DNA of 64,000 nt, taken from Bacteroidia bacterium (lineage in GTDB: Bacteria > Bacteroidota > Bacteroidia > Bacteroidales > Azobacteroidaceae). Positions 18,075-27,529 of this stretch are shown here, in pieces (within the stretch, counting starts at the first letter, position 1; each line of letters begins with the position of its first letter). Where the stretch lies: positions 1-64,000 of the forward strand of contig BNWW01000001.1 in NCBI GenBank assembly GCA_025999115.1, in the 5' to 3' direction. A program made the position numbers and the translations under genes. Under the pieces are notes generated by a model, which had not been told where the DNA came from, made no database searches, and worked only from the letters and a program-made list of their open reading frames with translations.

Positions 18075-19022
18075 TTACAACGGATATTCTTCAAATGCAA
18101 ACAAAACGGTGGATAAATAGCGTTCGCCGGTATCGGGAAGAATGGCGACAATAGTTTTGCCTGCATTTTCGGGAAGTTGCGCCAATTGTGTAGCAGCATA
18201 AGCGGCTGCACCCGACGAGATTCCGACCAACAAACCTTCCTGTTTAGCCAGTTCGCGGCTCGTGCGGATGGCATTGTCGTTGCTCACTTGAATAATTTCG
18301 TCCACTACATCGGCGTTGAATGTTTTCGGAACAAATCCTGCGCCGATGCCTTGGATTTTGTGCGGGCCGGGTTTTCCGCCGCTCAAAACAGGTGAATCGG
18401 CCGGTTCAACGGCAACTATTTTCACATTAGGATTATATTTTTTCAGGACTTCGCCCACACCGCTGACCGTTCCGCCGGTGCCGACACCCGAAACGAAAAT
18501 ATCAATTTTACCATCGGTATCGCGCCAGATTTCTTCGGCAGTTGTCTTTTTGTGAATCTCGGGATTGGCCGGGTTTTCAAATTGTTGTAGCAACACGGCT
18601 TTCGGGTTGGCGTCTTTCAATTCGATGGCTTTGGCGATAGCGCCTTTCATGCCGTCGGCGCCGGGAGTTAAAACCAAATTGGCGCCTAAGGCTTTCAAGA
18701 GGTTACGACGTTCAACACTCATGGTTTCGGGCATCGTCAGAGTCAGTTTATAGCCTTTGGAGGCGCTCACAAAAGCCAGACCGATACCGGTATTTCCGCT
18801 GGTCGGTTCCACGATTTCGCTGTCGGGCTTTAAGATGCCTTTGGCTTCGGCATCTTCAATCATTGACAAAGCAATACGGTCTTTCACACTGGAAGCGGGA
18901 TTGAAAGCTTCGATTTTTCCGATTACGCGGGCGTTCAATCCGTGAATTTTGTTAAAATTGGAGAACTCCAACAACGGGGTATTTCCTACCAAATCCGTTA
19001 GATTTTTTGCGATACGTGCCAT
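18075..19022 (-). CDS. cysK: Cysteine synthase A (O-acetylserine sulfhydrylase)
   Basis: 315 residues; makes L-cysteine from O-acetylserine and sulfide, PLP-dependent, cytoplasmic. The PLP lysine sits in [17 protein letters not shown] (about residue 45). The substrate loop [12 protein letters not shown] and the phosphate-binding [12 protein letters not shown] are present. C-terminal [12 protein letters not shown] is intact. It is monocistronic with its own promoter (19089-19059). The terminal ~15 residues differ from the average but this is common. Confidence 0.97.
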   Translation of the reverse strand: MARIAKNLTDLVGNTPLLEFSNFNKIHGLNARVIGKIEAFNPASSVKDRIALSMIEDAEAKGILKPDSEIVEPTSGNTGIGLAFVSASKGYKLTLTMPETMSVERRNLLKALGANLVLTPGADGMKGAIAKAIELKDANPKAVLLQQFENPANPEIHKKTTAEEIWRDTDGKIDIFVSGVGTGGTVSGVGEVLKKYNPNVKIVAVEPADSPVLSGGKPGPHKIQGIGAGFVPKTFNADVVDEIIQVSNDNAIRTSRELAKQEGLLVGISSGAAAYAATQLAQLPENAGKTIVAILPDTGERYLSTVLFAFEEYPL

Positions 19023-19058
19023 AATTTTTATTTTTTAATGTAAATTATTTTGATGGGA

Positions 19059-19089
19059 CAAAGGTAGTGGATTTGGGCGATTGAGGCAA
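19059..19089 (-). promoter_or_regulatory. cysK promoter
   Basis: TTG (19089-19087), 20 nt, then TACCTTTG (19066-19059) on the minus strand, matching the Bacteroidota consensus, about 37 nt before the ATG. Confidence 0.6.
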
Positions 19090-19225
19090 TACCATGAAAG
19101 TGGTATTTTCGGATTTTTTTAGATGAACGAAATAGATATTCGATTTTTATAAGTTATTGATTAAATTTTCTGACGACAGAAGTAGTTGTTTTTTGTAAAA
19201 TAACAATGCTTTTGAAGTACATAAA

Positions 19226-19325
19226 TTGAACTCCTCGGAGTTGAAGAGAGGGAGAGATGCCGTTCTACCTCGGGCTGCGCTGCGCTTGCACCGAGGTTAC
19301 TCAAATAGAAGACCTTACGGTCTTC
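19226..19325 (+). repeat. Three-hairpin REP-like repeat, copy 2
   Basis: Same order of hairpins as at 547-650: TTGAACTC-CTCG-GAGTTGAA, the ACCTCGG/CCGAGGT stem, and GAAGACC-TTAC-GGTCTTC. The loops and the spacer after the first hairpin differ but the stems are kept. No transposase remnant is adjacent. Confidence 0.75.
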
Positions 19326-19582
19326 CCACGCTACACGCTTTTTTTGCCTTTAACGATTGTCAAGAGATGTCTCGACTCCACTTCGTTTCGCTCGACAAGA
19401 CAACACCCATTTGGGAAAAGACAGCGGGGAGAGAGGGAGCATAGTCATTCCGAAGCCGCAGGCGAGGAATCTCCTGACAGAACGGTGGCGCAATAGAACG
19501 CGGATAACACGGATTGCCGCAGATTTTTACTACTGAAGCAAAATAACATCAAAACTATCTATCGAATCATAAATTATATCAG
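19326..19582. other. Intergenic stretch with further palindromic debris
   Basis: No gene seen. It contains GTCTCGA...TCGACAAGAC (about 19369-19400) and a CATTCCGAAGCCGCAGGCGA-type sequence followed by AACGCGGATAACACGGATT, patterns recurring between genes in Bacteroidota. The short ORFs crossing it read through hairpins and are not credible. Confidence 0.4.
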
Positions 19583-19614
19583 TTTGATTGATAATTAAAT
19601 TCCCATTACCTTTG
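19583..19614 (+). promoter_or_regulatory. ahpF promoter
   Basis: TTTG (19583-19586), exactly 20 nt, then TACCTTTG (19607-19614): a textbook Bacteroidota -33/-7 pair, 19 nt before the ahpF ATG. Confidence 0.75.
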
Positions 19615-19633
19615 CTCGAAAAAATAATAAAAC

Positions 19634-21184
19634 ATGTTGGATACAGAATTAAAACAGCAATTGCAAAGCATCTTTGCCAATTTAAAAGCAGATTATCTCT
19701 TGGAGATTACCGCTCCCGCTAATCACGAGAACCGAAATGAACTGATTGAACTATTGGAAGATACAGCCGCTTCATCCGAAAAAATCGCGTGTCGCATTCA
19801 GGATGGCGAACCTTTGGGTTTCTCCCTTTTGAAAAACGGCGCGACAACCGGCATTTCCTTCCGCGGCGTTCCCACCGGACACGAATTTTCGTCTTTATTA
19901 TTGGCGATTTTGAATGCCGACGGACAAGGCAAAAATATTCCCGACGAAGCGACTATCCGGCGCGTAAAAGCTTTAAAAGGTAAAATCCGGCTCGCAACTT
20001 ACGTTTCGCTTACCTGCACGAACTGTCCCGACGTGGTGCAATCACTCAATTTGATGGCTTTGTTGAACGAAAACATCACACACGAAATGGTCGATGGCGC
20101 TTTGTATCAGGAAGAAGCTGATGCTTTGAAAATTCAAGCCGTGCCTTCGGTTTTCGCCGGCGGAAAATTGTTGCATGTGGGCAAAGCCGGTTTCGGCGAA
20201 TTGCTTGAAAAATTGGAAGCGAATTACGGTTTTGAAGTGTCTGCAACCCCATCGGAAATCAAAAACTACGACGTATTAGTCGCAGGCGGCGGTCCGGCCG
20301 GAACTACAGCGGCCATCTATTCGGCACGTAAAGGATTGAAAGTAGGAGTCATCGCCGAACGCATCGGCGGACAAGTGAAAGAAACCGTCGGTATCGAAAA
20401 CCTGACCGGAACGCCCTACACCACCGGCGAACGTTTGGCCGACAATCTCCGCACGCATCTTGAAAAATATCCGATCGATATTCTGGAACATCGTCGGATT
20501 GAAACAGTACATTTGGCTGGTAAAGATAAAATCGTGCAAACCGCCGGAGGAGAACAATTCGCAGCTCCGGCTTTAATTATCGCCACGGGAGCAAGTTGGC
20601 GCAAACTCAATGTCGCCGGCGAATCGGAATACATCGGTCGCGGCGTTGCTTTTTGTCCGCATTGCGACGGGCCGTTCTACCAAGGCAAACACGTGGCGGT
20701 AGTCGGCGGCGGCAATTCGGGCATCGAAGCGGCCATCGACTTGGCCGGCATCTGCTCCAAAGTTACCGTTTTTGAATTTGCAGACGAATTAAAAGCCGAT
20801 AATGTTTTGCAGGAAAAAGCAAAAAGTTTGCCGAATATCGAAATTTTTGTTTCCTCGCAAACCATGGAAGTCATCGGGAACGGTGAAAAAGTTACCGGCA
20901 TCCGCGCTAAAAACCGGCAAACCGAAAGAGAACGCATCGTCGATTTAGATGGAATATTCGTTCAAATCGGATTAATTCCCAACAGTTTGCTGTTCAAAGA
21001 TTTAGTTGCAATCAACCGGGGCGGAGAAATCGAAATCGACACGCACAACCGTAGCTCGCAACCGGGCGTTTACGCGGCAGGCGACGTTACCTCCGTTCCC
21101 TACAAACAAATCATTATTTCGATGGGCGAAGGAGCCAAAGCCGCTCTGAGCGCTTTTGAAGACCGGATGCGTGGCGTGTATTAA
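19634..21184 (+). CDS. ahpF: Alkyl hydroperoxide reductase subunit F
   Basis: 516-residue flavoprotein disulfide reductase that passes electrons from NADH to the peroxiredoxin AhpC. The N-terminal tandem thioredoxin-like domain carries YVSLTCTNCPDVV (redox CxxC, about residue 130). FAD binding is at VAGGGPAGTTAAIYSARKG (about 215). The second redox pair is FCPHCDGPF (about 340), followed by NAD-binding VVGGGNSGIEAAIDLAG. The C-terminal FAD segment is AAGDVTSVPYKQIIISMGEG. Complete. No ahpC lies next to it in this window, whereas ahpCF is usually a pair. Confidence 0.97.
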   Translation: MLDTELKQQLQSIFANLKADYLLEITAPANHENRNELIELLEDTAASSEKIACRIQDGEPLGFSLLKNGATTGISFRGVPTGHEFSSLLLAILNADGQGKNIPDEATIRRVKALKGKIRLATYVSLTCTNCPDVVQSLNLMALLNENITHEMVDGALYQEEADALKIQAVPSVFAGGKLLHVGKAGFGELLEKLEANYGFEVSATPSEIKNYDVLVAGGGPAGTTAAIYSARKGLKVGVIAERIGGQVKETVGIENLTGTPYTTGERLADNLRTHLEKYPIDILEHRRIETVHLAGKDKIVQTAGGEQFAAPALIIATGASWRKLNVAGESEYIGRGVAFCPHCDGPFYQGKHVAVVGGGNSGIEAAIDLAGICSKVTVFEFADELKADNVLQEKAKSLPNIEIFVSSQTMEVIGNGEKVTGIRAKNRQTERERIVDLDGIFVQIGLIPNSLLFKDLVAINRGGEIEIDTHNRSSQPGVYAAGDVTSVPYKQIIISMGEGAKAALSAFEDRMRGVY

Positions 21185-21202
21185 AATTCCGAATTTTCCA
21201 AC

Positions 21203-21210
21203 TATCTTTG
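21203..21210 (+). promoter_or_regulatory. -7 box of the sodium:solute symporter gene
   Basis: TATCTTTG, 22 nt before the ATG at 21233. It supports independent transcription from ahpF. Confidence 0.5.
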
Positions 21211-21232
21211 TACGCTCGAATACAAAGACAGA

Positions 21233-22681
21233 ATGAACGGAACATTTATTTTTTGCATTATCTTGCTCTATTTTGGAGCTTTATTTCTGATTTCGCATAT
21301 TATTGGAAAAAAACATTCCGAAAACGCTGCATTTTTCCTCGGCAACCGCAAATCGCCGTGGTATATTGTGGCTTTCGGAATGATCGGTTCGTCGCTTTCG
21401 GGCGTTACGTTTGTGTCGGTGCCGGGAATGGTGCAAAAATTCGACATGACGTATATGCAGATGGTCTTGGGATTTTTGCTCGGTTATGTGGTCATCGCAT
21501 TCGTTTTATTGCCTTTGTATTACAAATTGAATGTTACGAGTATTTACACCTATCTGGAAAAACGCATCGGCCGGAACGCTTACAAAACTGGCGCGGGATT
21601 TTTCCTGCTTTCACGTACCATCGGCGCGGCGGCGCGTTTGTATGTAGCCGTTTTGATTCTGCAAACCTACATTTTCGATGCTTGGAAGGTGCCGTTTGCG
21701 CTCACTGCCGCCGGGTTTTTATTAATGATTTGGCTTTATACGCACAAAAGCGGTGTGCGGGTGATTGTTTGGACGGATTTATTGCAGACGTTTTTCCTGC
21801 TTTCCGCGCTGGTAATCATTATTTGGCAAGTGGCGAAAGGTTTGGATTTGGATTTTCGAGGAATTATCACTTCGGTTCGCGAAAGTCCGCATTTTAGGAT
21901 ATTTGAATTTGATGATTGGCAGAGCAAGCAAAATTTCTTCAAGCAATTTATCAGTGGCTGTTTTGTAACCATTGCGATGACCGGCATCGATCAGGAAATG
22001 ATGCAAAAAAATCTGTCTTGCAAGAATTTACGCGAAGCGCAGAAAAATGTTTGCACTTACAGTCTGTTTTTTATTCCGGTTAATTTTCTTTTCCTTTGTT
22101 TGGGAATTTTATTAATGAATTATGCTGCCATTCATTCGATCACTTTACCTGCTTTAGCCGATGACATGGTGCCGAATTTGGTTACCGGCGGATTTTTCGG
22201 ACTTCCCGCATTAATCTTTTTTACCATCGGAATCATTGCCGTAACCTTTGCCAGCGCCGATTCCGCCTTAACCGGATTAACCACTTCCATTTGTGTGGAT
22301 GTGTTGAATATTTCCCGTTATTCCGAAAAACAAGCGAAAAAAATCCGTTTAGGCGTACACTTGGGCATTTCGTTGGCATTTATTGCTATTATGTTGATTT
22401 TCAAAGCAATAAATAACACCAGCGTGATTGATGCCATTTACATGATTGCCTCCTATACTTACGGCCCGCTCTTGGGATTATTCGCTTTTGGCATCCTTTT
22501 CAAACGGAAAACGAACGACAAACTTGTGCCGTGGATTTGCATATCATCTCCCGTTATTTGCTTTTCAATCAATACAATATTACAGCAGACCACCGGTTAT
22601 CAATTCGGCTATGAATTATTGATAGTGAATGCTTTGTTGGTGGTTTTGGGCTTGATGAGTTTCGGCAGGAAGTTTTCGTAA
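21233..22681 (+). CDS. Sodium:solute symporter family protein
   Basis: 482 residues with about 13 transmembrane helices. The SSS family signature region is visible: FFLGNRKSPWYIVAFGMIGS in helix 1-2, GMIGSSLSGVTFVSVPG, and AVTFASADSALTGLTTS in the later sodium-site helix (two Ser for Na2). It couples sodium entry to uptake of an unknown small solute. The substrate cannot be assigned; similar Bacteroidota proteins are annotated for sugars, sialic acid or carboxylates. Confidence 0.9.
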   Translation: MNGTFIFCIILLYFGALFLISHIIGKKHSENAAFFLGNRKSPWYIVAFGMIGSSLSGVTFVSVPGMVQKFDMTYMQMVLGFLLGYVVIAFVLLPLYYKLNVTSIYTYLEKRIGRNAYKTGAGFFLLSRTIGAAARLYVAVLILQTYIFDAWKVPFALTAAGFLLMIWLYTHKSGVRVIVWTDLLQTFFLLSALVIIIWQVAKGLDLDFRGIITSVRESPHFRIFEFDDWQSKQNFFKQFISGCFVTIAMTGIDQEMMQKNLSCKNLREAQKNVCTYSLFFIPVNFLFLCLGILLMNYAAIHSITLPALADDMVPNLVTGGFFGLPALIFFTIGIIAVTFASADSALTGLTTSICVDVLNISRYSEKQAKKIRLGVHLGISLAFIAIMLIFKAINNTSVIDAIYMIASYTYGPLLGLFAFGILFKRKTNDKLVPWICISSPVICFSINTILQQTTGYQFGYELLIVNALLVVLGLMSFGRKFS

Positions 22682-22750
22682 ATTCACACAATTATTAAAA
22701 GTTATTAAAAATACCGCTTTTATGGTATTTTCCGTTAAAAACAGACGTCC

Positions 22751-22758
22751 TACCTTTG
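22751..22758 (+). promoter_or_regulatory. -7 box upstream of the first HMA gene
   Basis: TACCTTTG, about 78 nt before the ATG at 22836, the probable start of the metal-associated locus. Confidence 0.5.
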
Positions 22759-22835
22759 TACCGTAAAATAATTAAGGCCTGCAAACTTGGTTATTTGACT
22801 TCAATTTTATTAATTTATTAAACTTTTCAAAAAAA

Positions 22836-23567
22836 ATGAAAGCAAGAAAATTGTCAATGATCTTGATGCTCCTTATCTTCGTATTAGGTAGCAGTGTGAA
22901 TGCAAACAACACAACCGTGAAATTCAGAGCTGAAAACATGACTTGTGGTGGTTGCTCCGGAAAAATCAAAAAAACGGTAACAGCTATTGACGGCGTTTCC
23001 GGTTTTGAAGCTAATTTGGAAGCCCGGGTGGTAACCATCGCTTATGATGATGCCAAAGTGAGCGCCGAACAATTGAAAGAAGCCATCACGGCTATTAAGT
23101 ACAATGCCGTAGATTACGACCCCAACGAAGTAATTACCCGCAAGGCTTCTTTTAAAGCCGATCAAATGGGATGCGGCGGTTGTGCAGCTAAAGTAAAGAA
23201 AAACATCGGCGCAGAAGACGGAGTGCTTAGCGTTGAGGTTGATCTTCCTGCCAAAGAAGTAAAAGTTGAATACGATGCTAATAAAATTAGCGCCAAAGAA
23301 ATCAAAAGCGATTTCCAAAAATTCAGCTATACGGTTACCCGCTTCTCTGCGAATGAAGCCATTAAATATGCCCGCTTCAAATTAGATGAAGTAAGCAATG
23401 CTGCCGAGGTAGAACAAAAATTAGCTGCAGAAAAAGGCGTTTATGATGTAACTGTCAATCCGGCGACCAAAGAAATTGCAATTGCCTACAATGGAAATGC
23501 AATTACAGAAGAAGGTTTGACTGAAAATATCAAAAAACAGGATTTAAAATTGGTAGCCTCCAAATAA
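22836..23567 (+). CDS. Exported protein with tandem heavy-metal-associated domains
   Basis: 243 residues. After a signal peptide (MILMLLIFVLGSSVNAN) come three ferredoxin-like units of about 70 residues. The first has NMTCGGCSGKIKK (about 35), the second QMGCGGCAAKVKK (about 110). The third (about 175-240) keeps the fold pattern but has no CxxC (FKLDEVSNAAEVEQKL). The domains bind soft metals such as Cu(I) in other HMA proteins; being periplasmic or surface-exposed rather than cytoplasmic is unusual. It opens the 22.8-35.3 kb locus, which has two further HMA proteins. The metal is not determined. Confidence 0.85.
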   Translation: MKARKLSMILMLLIFVLGSSVNANNTTVKFRAENMTCGGCSGKIKKTVTAIDGVSGFEANLEARVVTIAYDDAKVSAEQLKEAITAIKYNAVDYDPNEVITRKASFKADQMGCGGCAAKVKKNIGAEDGVLSVEVDLPAKEVKVEYDANKISAKEIKSDFQKFSYTVTRFSANEAIKYARFKLDEVSNAAEVEQKLAAEKGVYDVTVNPATKEIAIAYNGNAITEEGLTENIKKQDLKLVASK

Positions 23568-23615
23568 TCCGATTCTTTTTTAATTCAACAAAATTAAATC
23601 ATTAAAAGTTATCTG

Positions 23616-23623
23616 TACTTTTG
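23616..23623 (+). promoter_or_regulatory. -7 box upstream of the plug-protein gene
   Basis: TACTTTTG about 170 nt before the ATG at 23793. The long leader contains TACAAAAAAATTGTCAT (about 23665), repeated exactly before the SusC start (about 24703). Confidence 0.45.
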
Positions 23624-23792
23624 TAGTGCTATCTTCGGGCAATACCTGTTTGATTGATATTGATCTACAAAAAAATTGTCATAAAACTCTCGAAAAATAT
23701 AGATTGAATTTGGTATTTTTGATTGATTTGTAATACAAATTTCACAGATAACCTTTGAATACAAAAAAATAATTAATATAATAAATAAGATT

Positions 23793-24587
23793 ATGAACGC
23801 AAAAATATTTTCAAGTCTCGCATTAGGCTTATTATTGTCAATTAGCGGCATTAGTGCACAAACAATTAAAGGTAAAGTAATTGATAAAGAAAGTAAGGAA
23901 CCGATAGTAGGCGCTTCTGTTACTTATGGTAAAAATGGCGGCGTAGCAACCGATGCTAACGGCGAATTTACCGTAGAGGCCAAAGATGCAGGTAAAAGTT
24001 TAAATATCCTCTATTTGGGCTACAAAGCACAGAAAGTAAATTTAAAAGGCGATACTGATCTGACCATCTCTTTAGAAGAAGATCAGAAAGCATTGAGTGA
24101 TGTAGTTGTAATTGGTTATGGTAAGTCCACACGGGAGAAATTAACCGGAAATGTAACTACCATTAATTCGGAAACTTTGGCACAATATCCGGGAACAAGT
24201 GTGTTGGAAGTGCTTCAAGGACGTGTATCCGGATTGACACTTACAAAAACCAGTGGAGTGGCGGGAGCCGGCGCTTCTATCAATATCCGGGGTCTTAAAA
24301 CACCCTTTGGCGCAGCTGTTGATGCTTGTGGCGCTAATGGATGTTGTGTGGATGAGGCTGCAACCAATACAGAACCCTTAATCATTGTGGATGGCGTTCC
24401 TTTCCTCAATCAAAGTATTTCTGCTTGGGAAATTGGCGCTGCCGGCGCTATCGGCCCGTTGGCTACTATCAGTACCTCCGATTTGGAACGCATCGACGTT
24501 TTGAAAGATGCTGATGCTACCGCTATATATGGATCACGTGGTGCGAATGGCGTAATCTTGATAACTACCAAAAAAGAATTGCAATAA
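23793..24587 (+). CDS. CarboxypepD-reg-like plus TonB plug protein without a barrel
   Basis: 264 residues: signal peptide (SLALGLLLSISGISAQ), a carboxypeptidase-regulatory-like domain (IKGKVIDKESKEPIVGASV, about 25-100), and a SusC-type plug (about 105-260). The plug shows DVVVIGYGKSTREKLTGNV, LQGRVSGLTL, and ends with DADATAIYGSRGANGVILIT. In SusC proteins a ~700-residue barrel follows at this point; here a stop codon comes five residues after the plug. An insert in the plug, DACGANGCCVDEAATN, carries three cysteines, rare in SusC plugs and suggestive of metal binding in this context. It may be a secreted plug that works with the next receptor, or a truncated gene; intact domain edges favour the first. 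Confidence 0.8.
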   Translation: MNAKIFSSLALGLLLSISGISAQTIKGKVIDKESKEPIVGASVTYGKNGGVATDANGEFTVEAKDAGKSLNILYLGYKAQKVNLKGDTDLTISLEEDQKALSDVVVIGYGKSTREKLTGNVTTINSETLAQYPGTSVLEVLQGRVSGLTLTKTSGVAGAGASINIRGLKTPFGAAVDACGANGCCVDEAATNTEPLIIVDGVPFLNQSISAWEIGAAGAIGPLATISTSDLERIDVLKDADATAIYGSRGANGVILITTKKELQ

Positions 24588-24649
24588 AAAACGTTTCGGA
24601 AACAAAAACAAGGCTGTTAAGCGCCGTTTTTTCCGATTATTAAAAAATC

Positions 24650-24699
24650 GAAAGCACATCATAATTTCCCCCTGCAAAGTGGTTTTTAGATGTGCTTTC
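24650..24699 (+). promoter_or_regulatory. 11-bp stem between plug and SusC genes
   Basis: GAAAGCACATC (24650-24660) is perfectly complementary to GATGTGCTTTC (24689-24699), with a 28-nt loop, just before the SusC start. A weaker GGCTGTTAAGCGCC hairpin followed by GTTTTTT lies at about 24612-24631. Together they may attenuate read-through into the receptor gene. Confidence 0.45.
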
Positions 24700-24715
24700 T
24701 TACAAAAAAATTGTC

Positions 24716-27508
24716 ATGGCAAAATTATATAATATTTCTGTTAGCAAAAAGTTTTTTACACTTTTATTTGTATTTATAGGTATTTTATCCTATTTGAATC
24801 CCATTTCCGCCCAAGAAAGCACAGAAAAAAAGCAAACTATTCGCAGTATAGAAAAAGATTCGCTTAAAACATCTACCGGAAATATCAGTAAAGTAGAATC
24901 GAATGTGATTGAGCAAGAAATCAATACTAACACTGTAAACGCTGTTACAGGACGTGTAAGCGGTGTAACCACTGATGACGGAATACTCTTGGTTCGTGGA
25001 CAAAAAAATTTCAGTAAAGAACTTTCCCAGCCTTTGTACATCGTGGATGGCGTTCCATATCCTGTGCAAGTTGGTTCTTCGCAAAGTCCATTAACTCAAT
25101 TGAATACTACCAATATTGAAAAAATAGAGATTTTGAAAGATGCGGATGCTACCGCTATTTATGGTGGAAGAGGCTCCAATGGCGTAGTATTGATTACTAC
25201 CAAACACAGACAAGATACAAAGTTTCGCGTAGATGCAACGGCGAGCGCCGGGATTACCAATGTGAACACTTGGTACGATTTTCTTAGCACTGAAGAATAC
25301 TTGGACTTACGGACAAAAGCATTTGCCGCTGATCAAATAGTGTATGCTACTAATCCGGCATTTGTTGGTAAAACTCCTCCGACACCGAATGCGGATAATG
25401 CCTACGATCTTTTGGAATGGGGAAATAATTACCATACCAATTGGCAAAAAGAATTTGCAGGAAATTCCGCCATGGTTTATACCGGTGCGCTGAACATATC
25501 CGGAGGAAATGAACAAACCTCTTATTATGTGTCCACCGATTATTATGAAGCCGGCGAAGTGTTGCTGGCCGAAAAAGGAGATAAATCGCGTCGATTCAAT
25601 AACCGGATTATGGTCAATCATTTTGCTTTCGGAGGTAAATTGCAAGTGAACGCTTCGCTTGCTTATAATACCTTTAACTTGCGATCCAGAGGTAAAGATG
25701 AGAGTGCGTATGTAGTGAATGCGCCCAATCAACCGGTACGCAACAATGACGGTTCCCTTTATTGGTTAGATGGTAACTCAAGTGTGATGAATCCATTGCG
25801 ATACAAATACATCGAACAAAACCGCCAACAAACTTCCACCTTGGGGAATTTTCAATTGGTATATAAACCTTTTCAGGAATTGTTTGCCAAAGTGGATTTT
25901 GGTTATACTCGAAATACCACGGATGATGTGGAAACTACCGGAGAGAAATCATATAATCCCTTTAGAGATGATAAATCAATCAAAAACATGTTGAACTACG
26001 GAGCCAGTCATGCCGATACATACATTGTGGAACCGCAGGTAAATTACTCTAAATTTGTTACCACGAATAGTATTCTAAGTGTCCTTGCCGGAGGAACTTA
26101 TCAAACAGATAATCAAACCGGTGCTCATTTTGATCTGCGTAACTTTTCTAACGAATCACTTTTTGGAAATTACGCCGATGCAGCAGAAAAAGGTCCTGCA
26201 AAAAGTGATTCCAAACACAAAAACTATGCTTCTGTGTTTGGCCGGGTTACCTACGATATTAACAATCGTTATATCATCAATGCCAGTTTGCGGCGCGATG
26301 GTTCTTCTATTTTTCAGAAAGGCAAGCGTTTCGGTAATTTTTGGTCGATAGCCGGCGCTTGGATTTTTTCCAAAGAGAATTTTATCAAAGATAACTTGCC
26401 TTTCTTGAATTACGGTAAATTGCGGGCTTCTCACGGTTTGACCGGAAATGACCGCGTTGCTGCCAATTTATATCTGAATGCCTATAAAATATCCTCTTAT
26501 CCATACGCCGGAAGTAGCGGATCATACATCAAACAGGTAGGTTATCCCTCTTCTTGGGATAAAACACTGAAATCAGAAGTATCTTTGGACTTGGCTTTGT
26601 TTAAAAATCGTTTGCAAGTAAATACGGCTGTTTACCGGGAAAAGAACAATAATTTTGTCGGTGACATCCCTTTGCCTACCCAAGCAGGATTAGCTTCTTA
26701 TAAAGGGAATATCCCCGGAGCGCTTCTTATGAACAGAGGGATAGAAATCGAAACCCAAAGCACCAATCTTTCGATCGGTGATTTCAAATGGACAACATCA
26801 CTCACTTTAACGCTACCGGATTACAATAAATTGGTCAAATTCGATAATTTGGAAAATACCATTTATAATACTCGTTTTGCAGTGGGAAAATCTGTAAATA
26901 CGAACTATTTGTATAAATTTACCGGTATTGATAAGGCAACGGGTGTCCCTACTGTGGAAGATACGAACAACAACGAACGAATTGATATCGGCGACAAACA
27001 ATTAATCGGTAACACAGACCCCAATTTGTTTGGTGGATTAGCCAATACCTTCCGGTATAAAGGATTCCAATTAGATGTGTTTTTCTATTTTGAAGGCAGA
27101 CCGCAACAAGAAGGATGGTTGAAAACTTACTATTATCCCTTGGGTTATGTAGGAAAAAATGTACCTCGCGAATTGGCCGATAATTATTGGACTCCGGAAA
27201 ATCAGAATGCCAAATATCCGGGTCTAACCACAACGACATCTTCGCCGATCGGTAGTGCTTTTTACAACTATTACACCGAATCGGATGCCATTTATTCGGA
27301 TGCTTCCTATATTAGTTTGAAAAATGTTTCCTTGTCTTATGATGTTCCCAAATCATTCTCGAATAAACTGAAATTGCGAAATCTTATCCTGTTTGCTCGT
27401 GGTGAAAATTTGAAAACATTTTCGAAATTTAATGGATGGAGCCCGGAAACACTCCAGTTTATCCCTCCGATGAGAACAGTGAGTGTAGGTTTTAAACTTT
27501 CTTTATAA
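24716..27508 (+). CDS. SusC/RagA-family TonB-dependent receptor lacking the CarboxypepD-reg domain
   Basis: About 930 residues. The ATG at 24716 gives a clean signal peptide (FFTLLFVFIGILSYLNPISAQ). A shortened plug of about 110 residues follows (AVTGRVSGVTTDDGILLVRG, LYIVDGVPYPVQ, ILKDADATAIYGGRGSNGVV), then a full barrel (to FIPPMRTVSVGFKLSL). The carboxypeptidase-like domain and a DVVVxGYG TonB-box-like segment present in ordinary SusC are missing; they exist in the separate upstream protein. With SusD downstream it should form an outer-membrane import complex. The ligand is unknown; no glycosidases or proteases are nearby, unlike polysaccharide loci. Confidence 0.88.
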   Translation: MAKLYNISVSKKFFTLLFVFIGILSYLNPISAQESTEKKQTIRSIEKDSLKTSTGNISKVESNVIEQEINTNTVNAVTGRVSGVTTDDGILLVRGQKNFSKELSQPLYIVDGVPYPVQVGSSQSPLTQLNTTNIEKIEILKDADATAIYGGRGSNGVVLITTKHRQDTKFRVDATASAGITNVNTWYDFLSTEEYLDLRTKAFAADQIVYATNPAFVGKTPPTPNADNAYDLLEWGNNYHTNWQKEFAGNSAMVYTGALNISGGNEQTSYYVSTDYYEAGEVLLAEKGDKSRRFNNRIMVNHFAFGGKLQVNASLAYNTFNLRSRGKDESAYVVNAPNQPVRNNDGSLYWLDGNSSVMNPLRYKYIEQNRQQTSTLGNFQLVYKPFQELFAKVDFGYTRNTTDDVETTGEKSYNPFRDDKSIKNMLNYGASHADTYIVEPQVNYSKFVTTNSILSVLAGGTYQTDNQTGAHFDLRNFSNESLFGNYADAAEKGPAKSDSKHKNYASVFGRVTYDINNRYIINASLRRDGSSIFQKGKRFGNFWSIAGAWIFSKENFIKDNLPFLNYGKLRASHGLTGNDRVAANLYLNAYKISSYPYAGSSGSYIKQVGYPSSWDKTLKSEVSLDLALFKNRLQVNTAVYREKNNNFVGDIPLPTQAGLASYKGNIPGALLMNRGIEIETQSTNLSIGDFKWTTSLTLTLPDYNKLVKFDNLENTIYNTRFAVGKSVNTNYLYKFTGIDKATGVPTVEDTNNNERIDIGDKQLIGNTDPNLFGGLANTFRYKGFQLDVFFYFEGRPQQEGWLKTYYYPLGYVGKNVPRELADNYWTPENQNAKYPGLTTTTSSPIGSAFYNYYTESDAIYSDASYISLKNVSLSYDVPKSFSNKLKLRNLILFARGENLKTFSKFNGWSPETLQFIPPMRTVSVGFKLSL

Positions 27509-27529
27509 TTTAATATAATACAAAAAAAT

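Noticed and set aside
19226..19496. Overlapping 72- and 79-codon ORFs at the second hairpin array
   Set aside because: They read through three stems repeated elsewhere as non-coding DNA.
23568..23792. Long leader of the plug gene considered as a riboswitch
   Set aside because: A/T-rich without a clear multi-stem fold; only the 17-nt repeat stands out.
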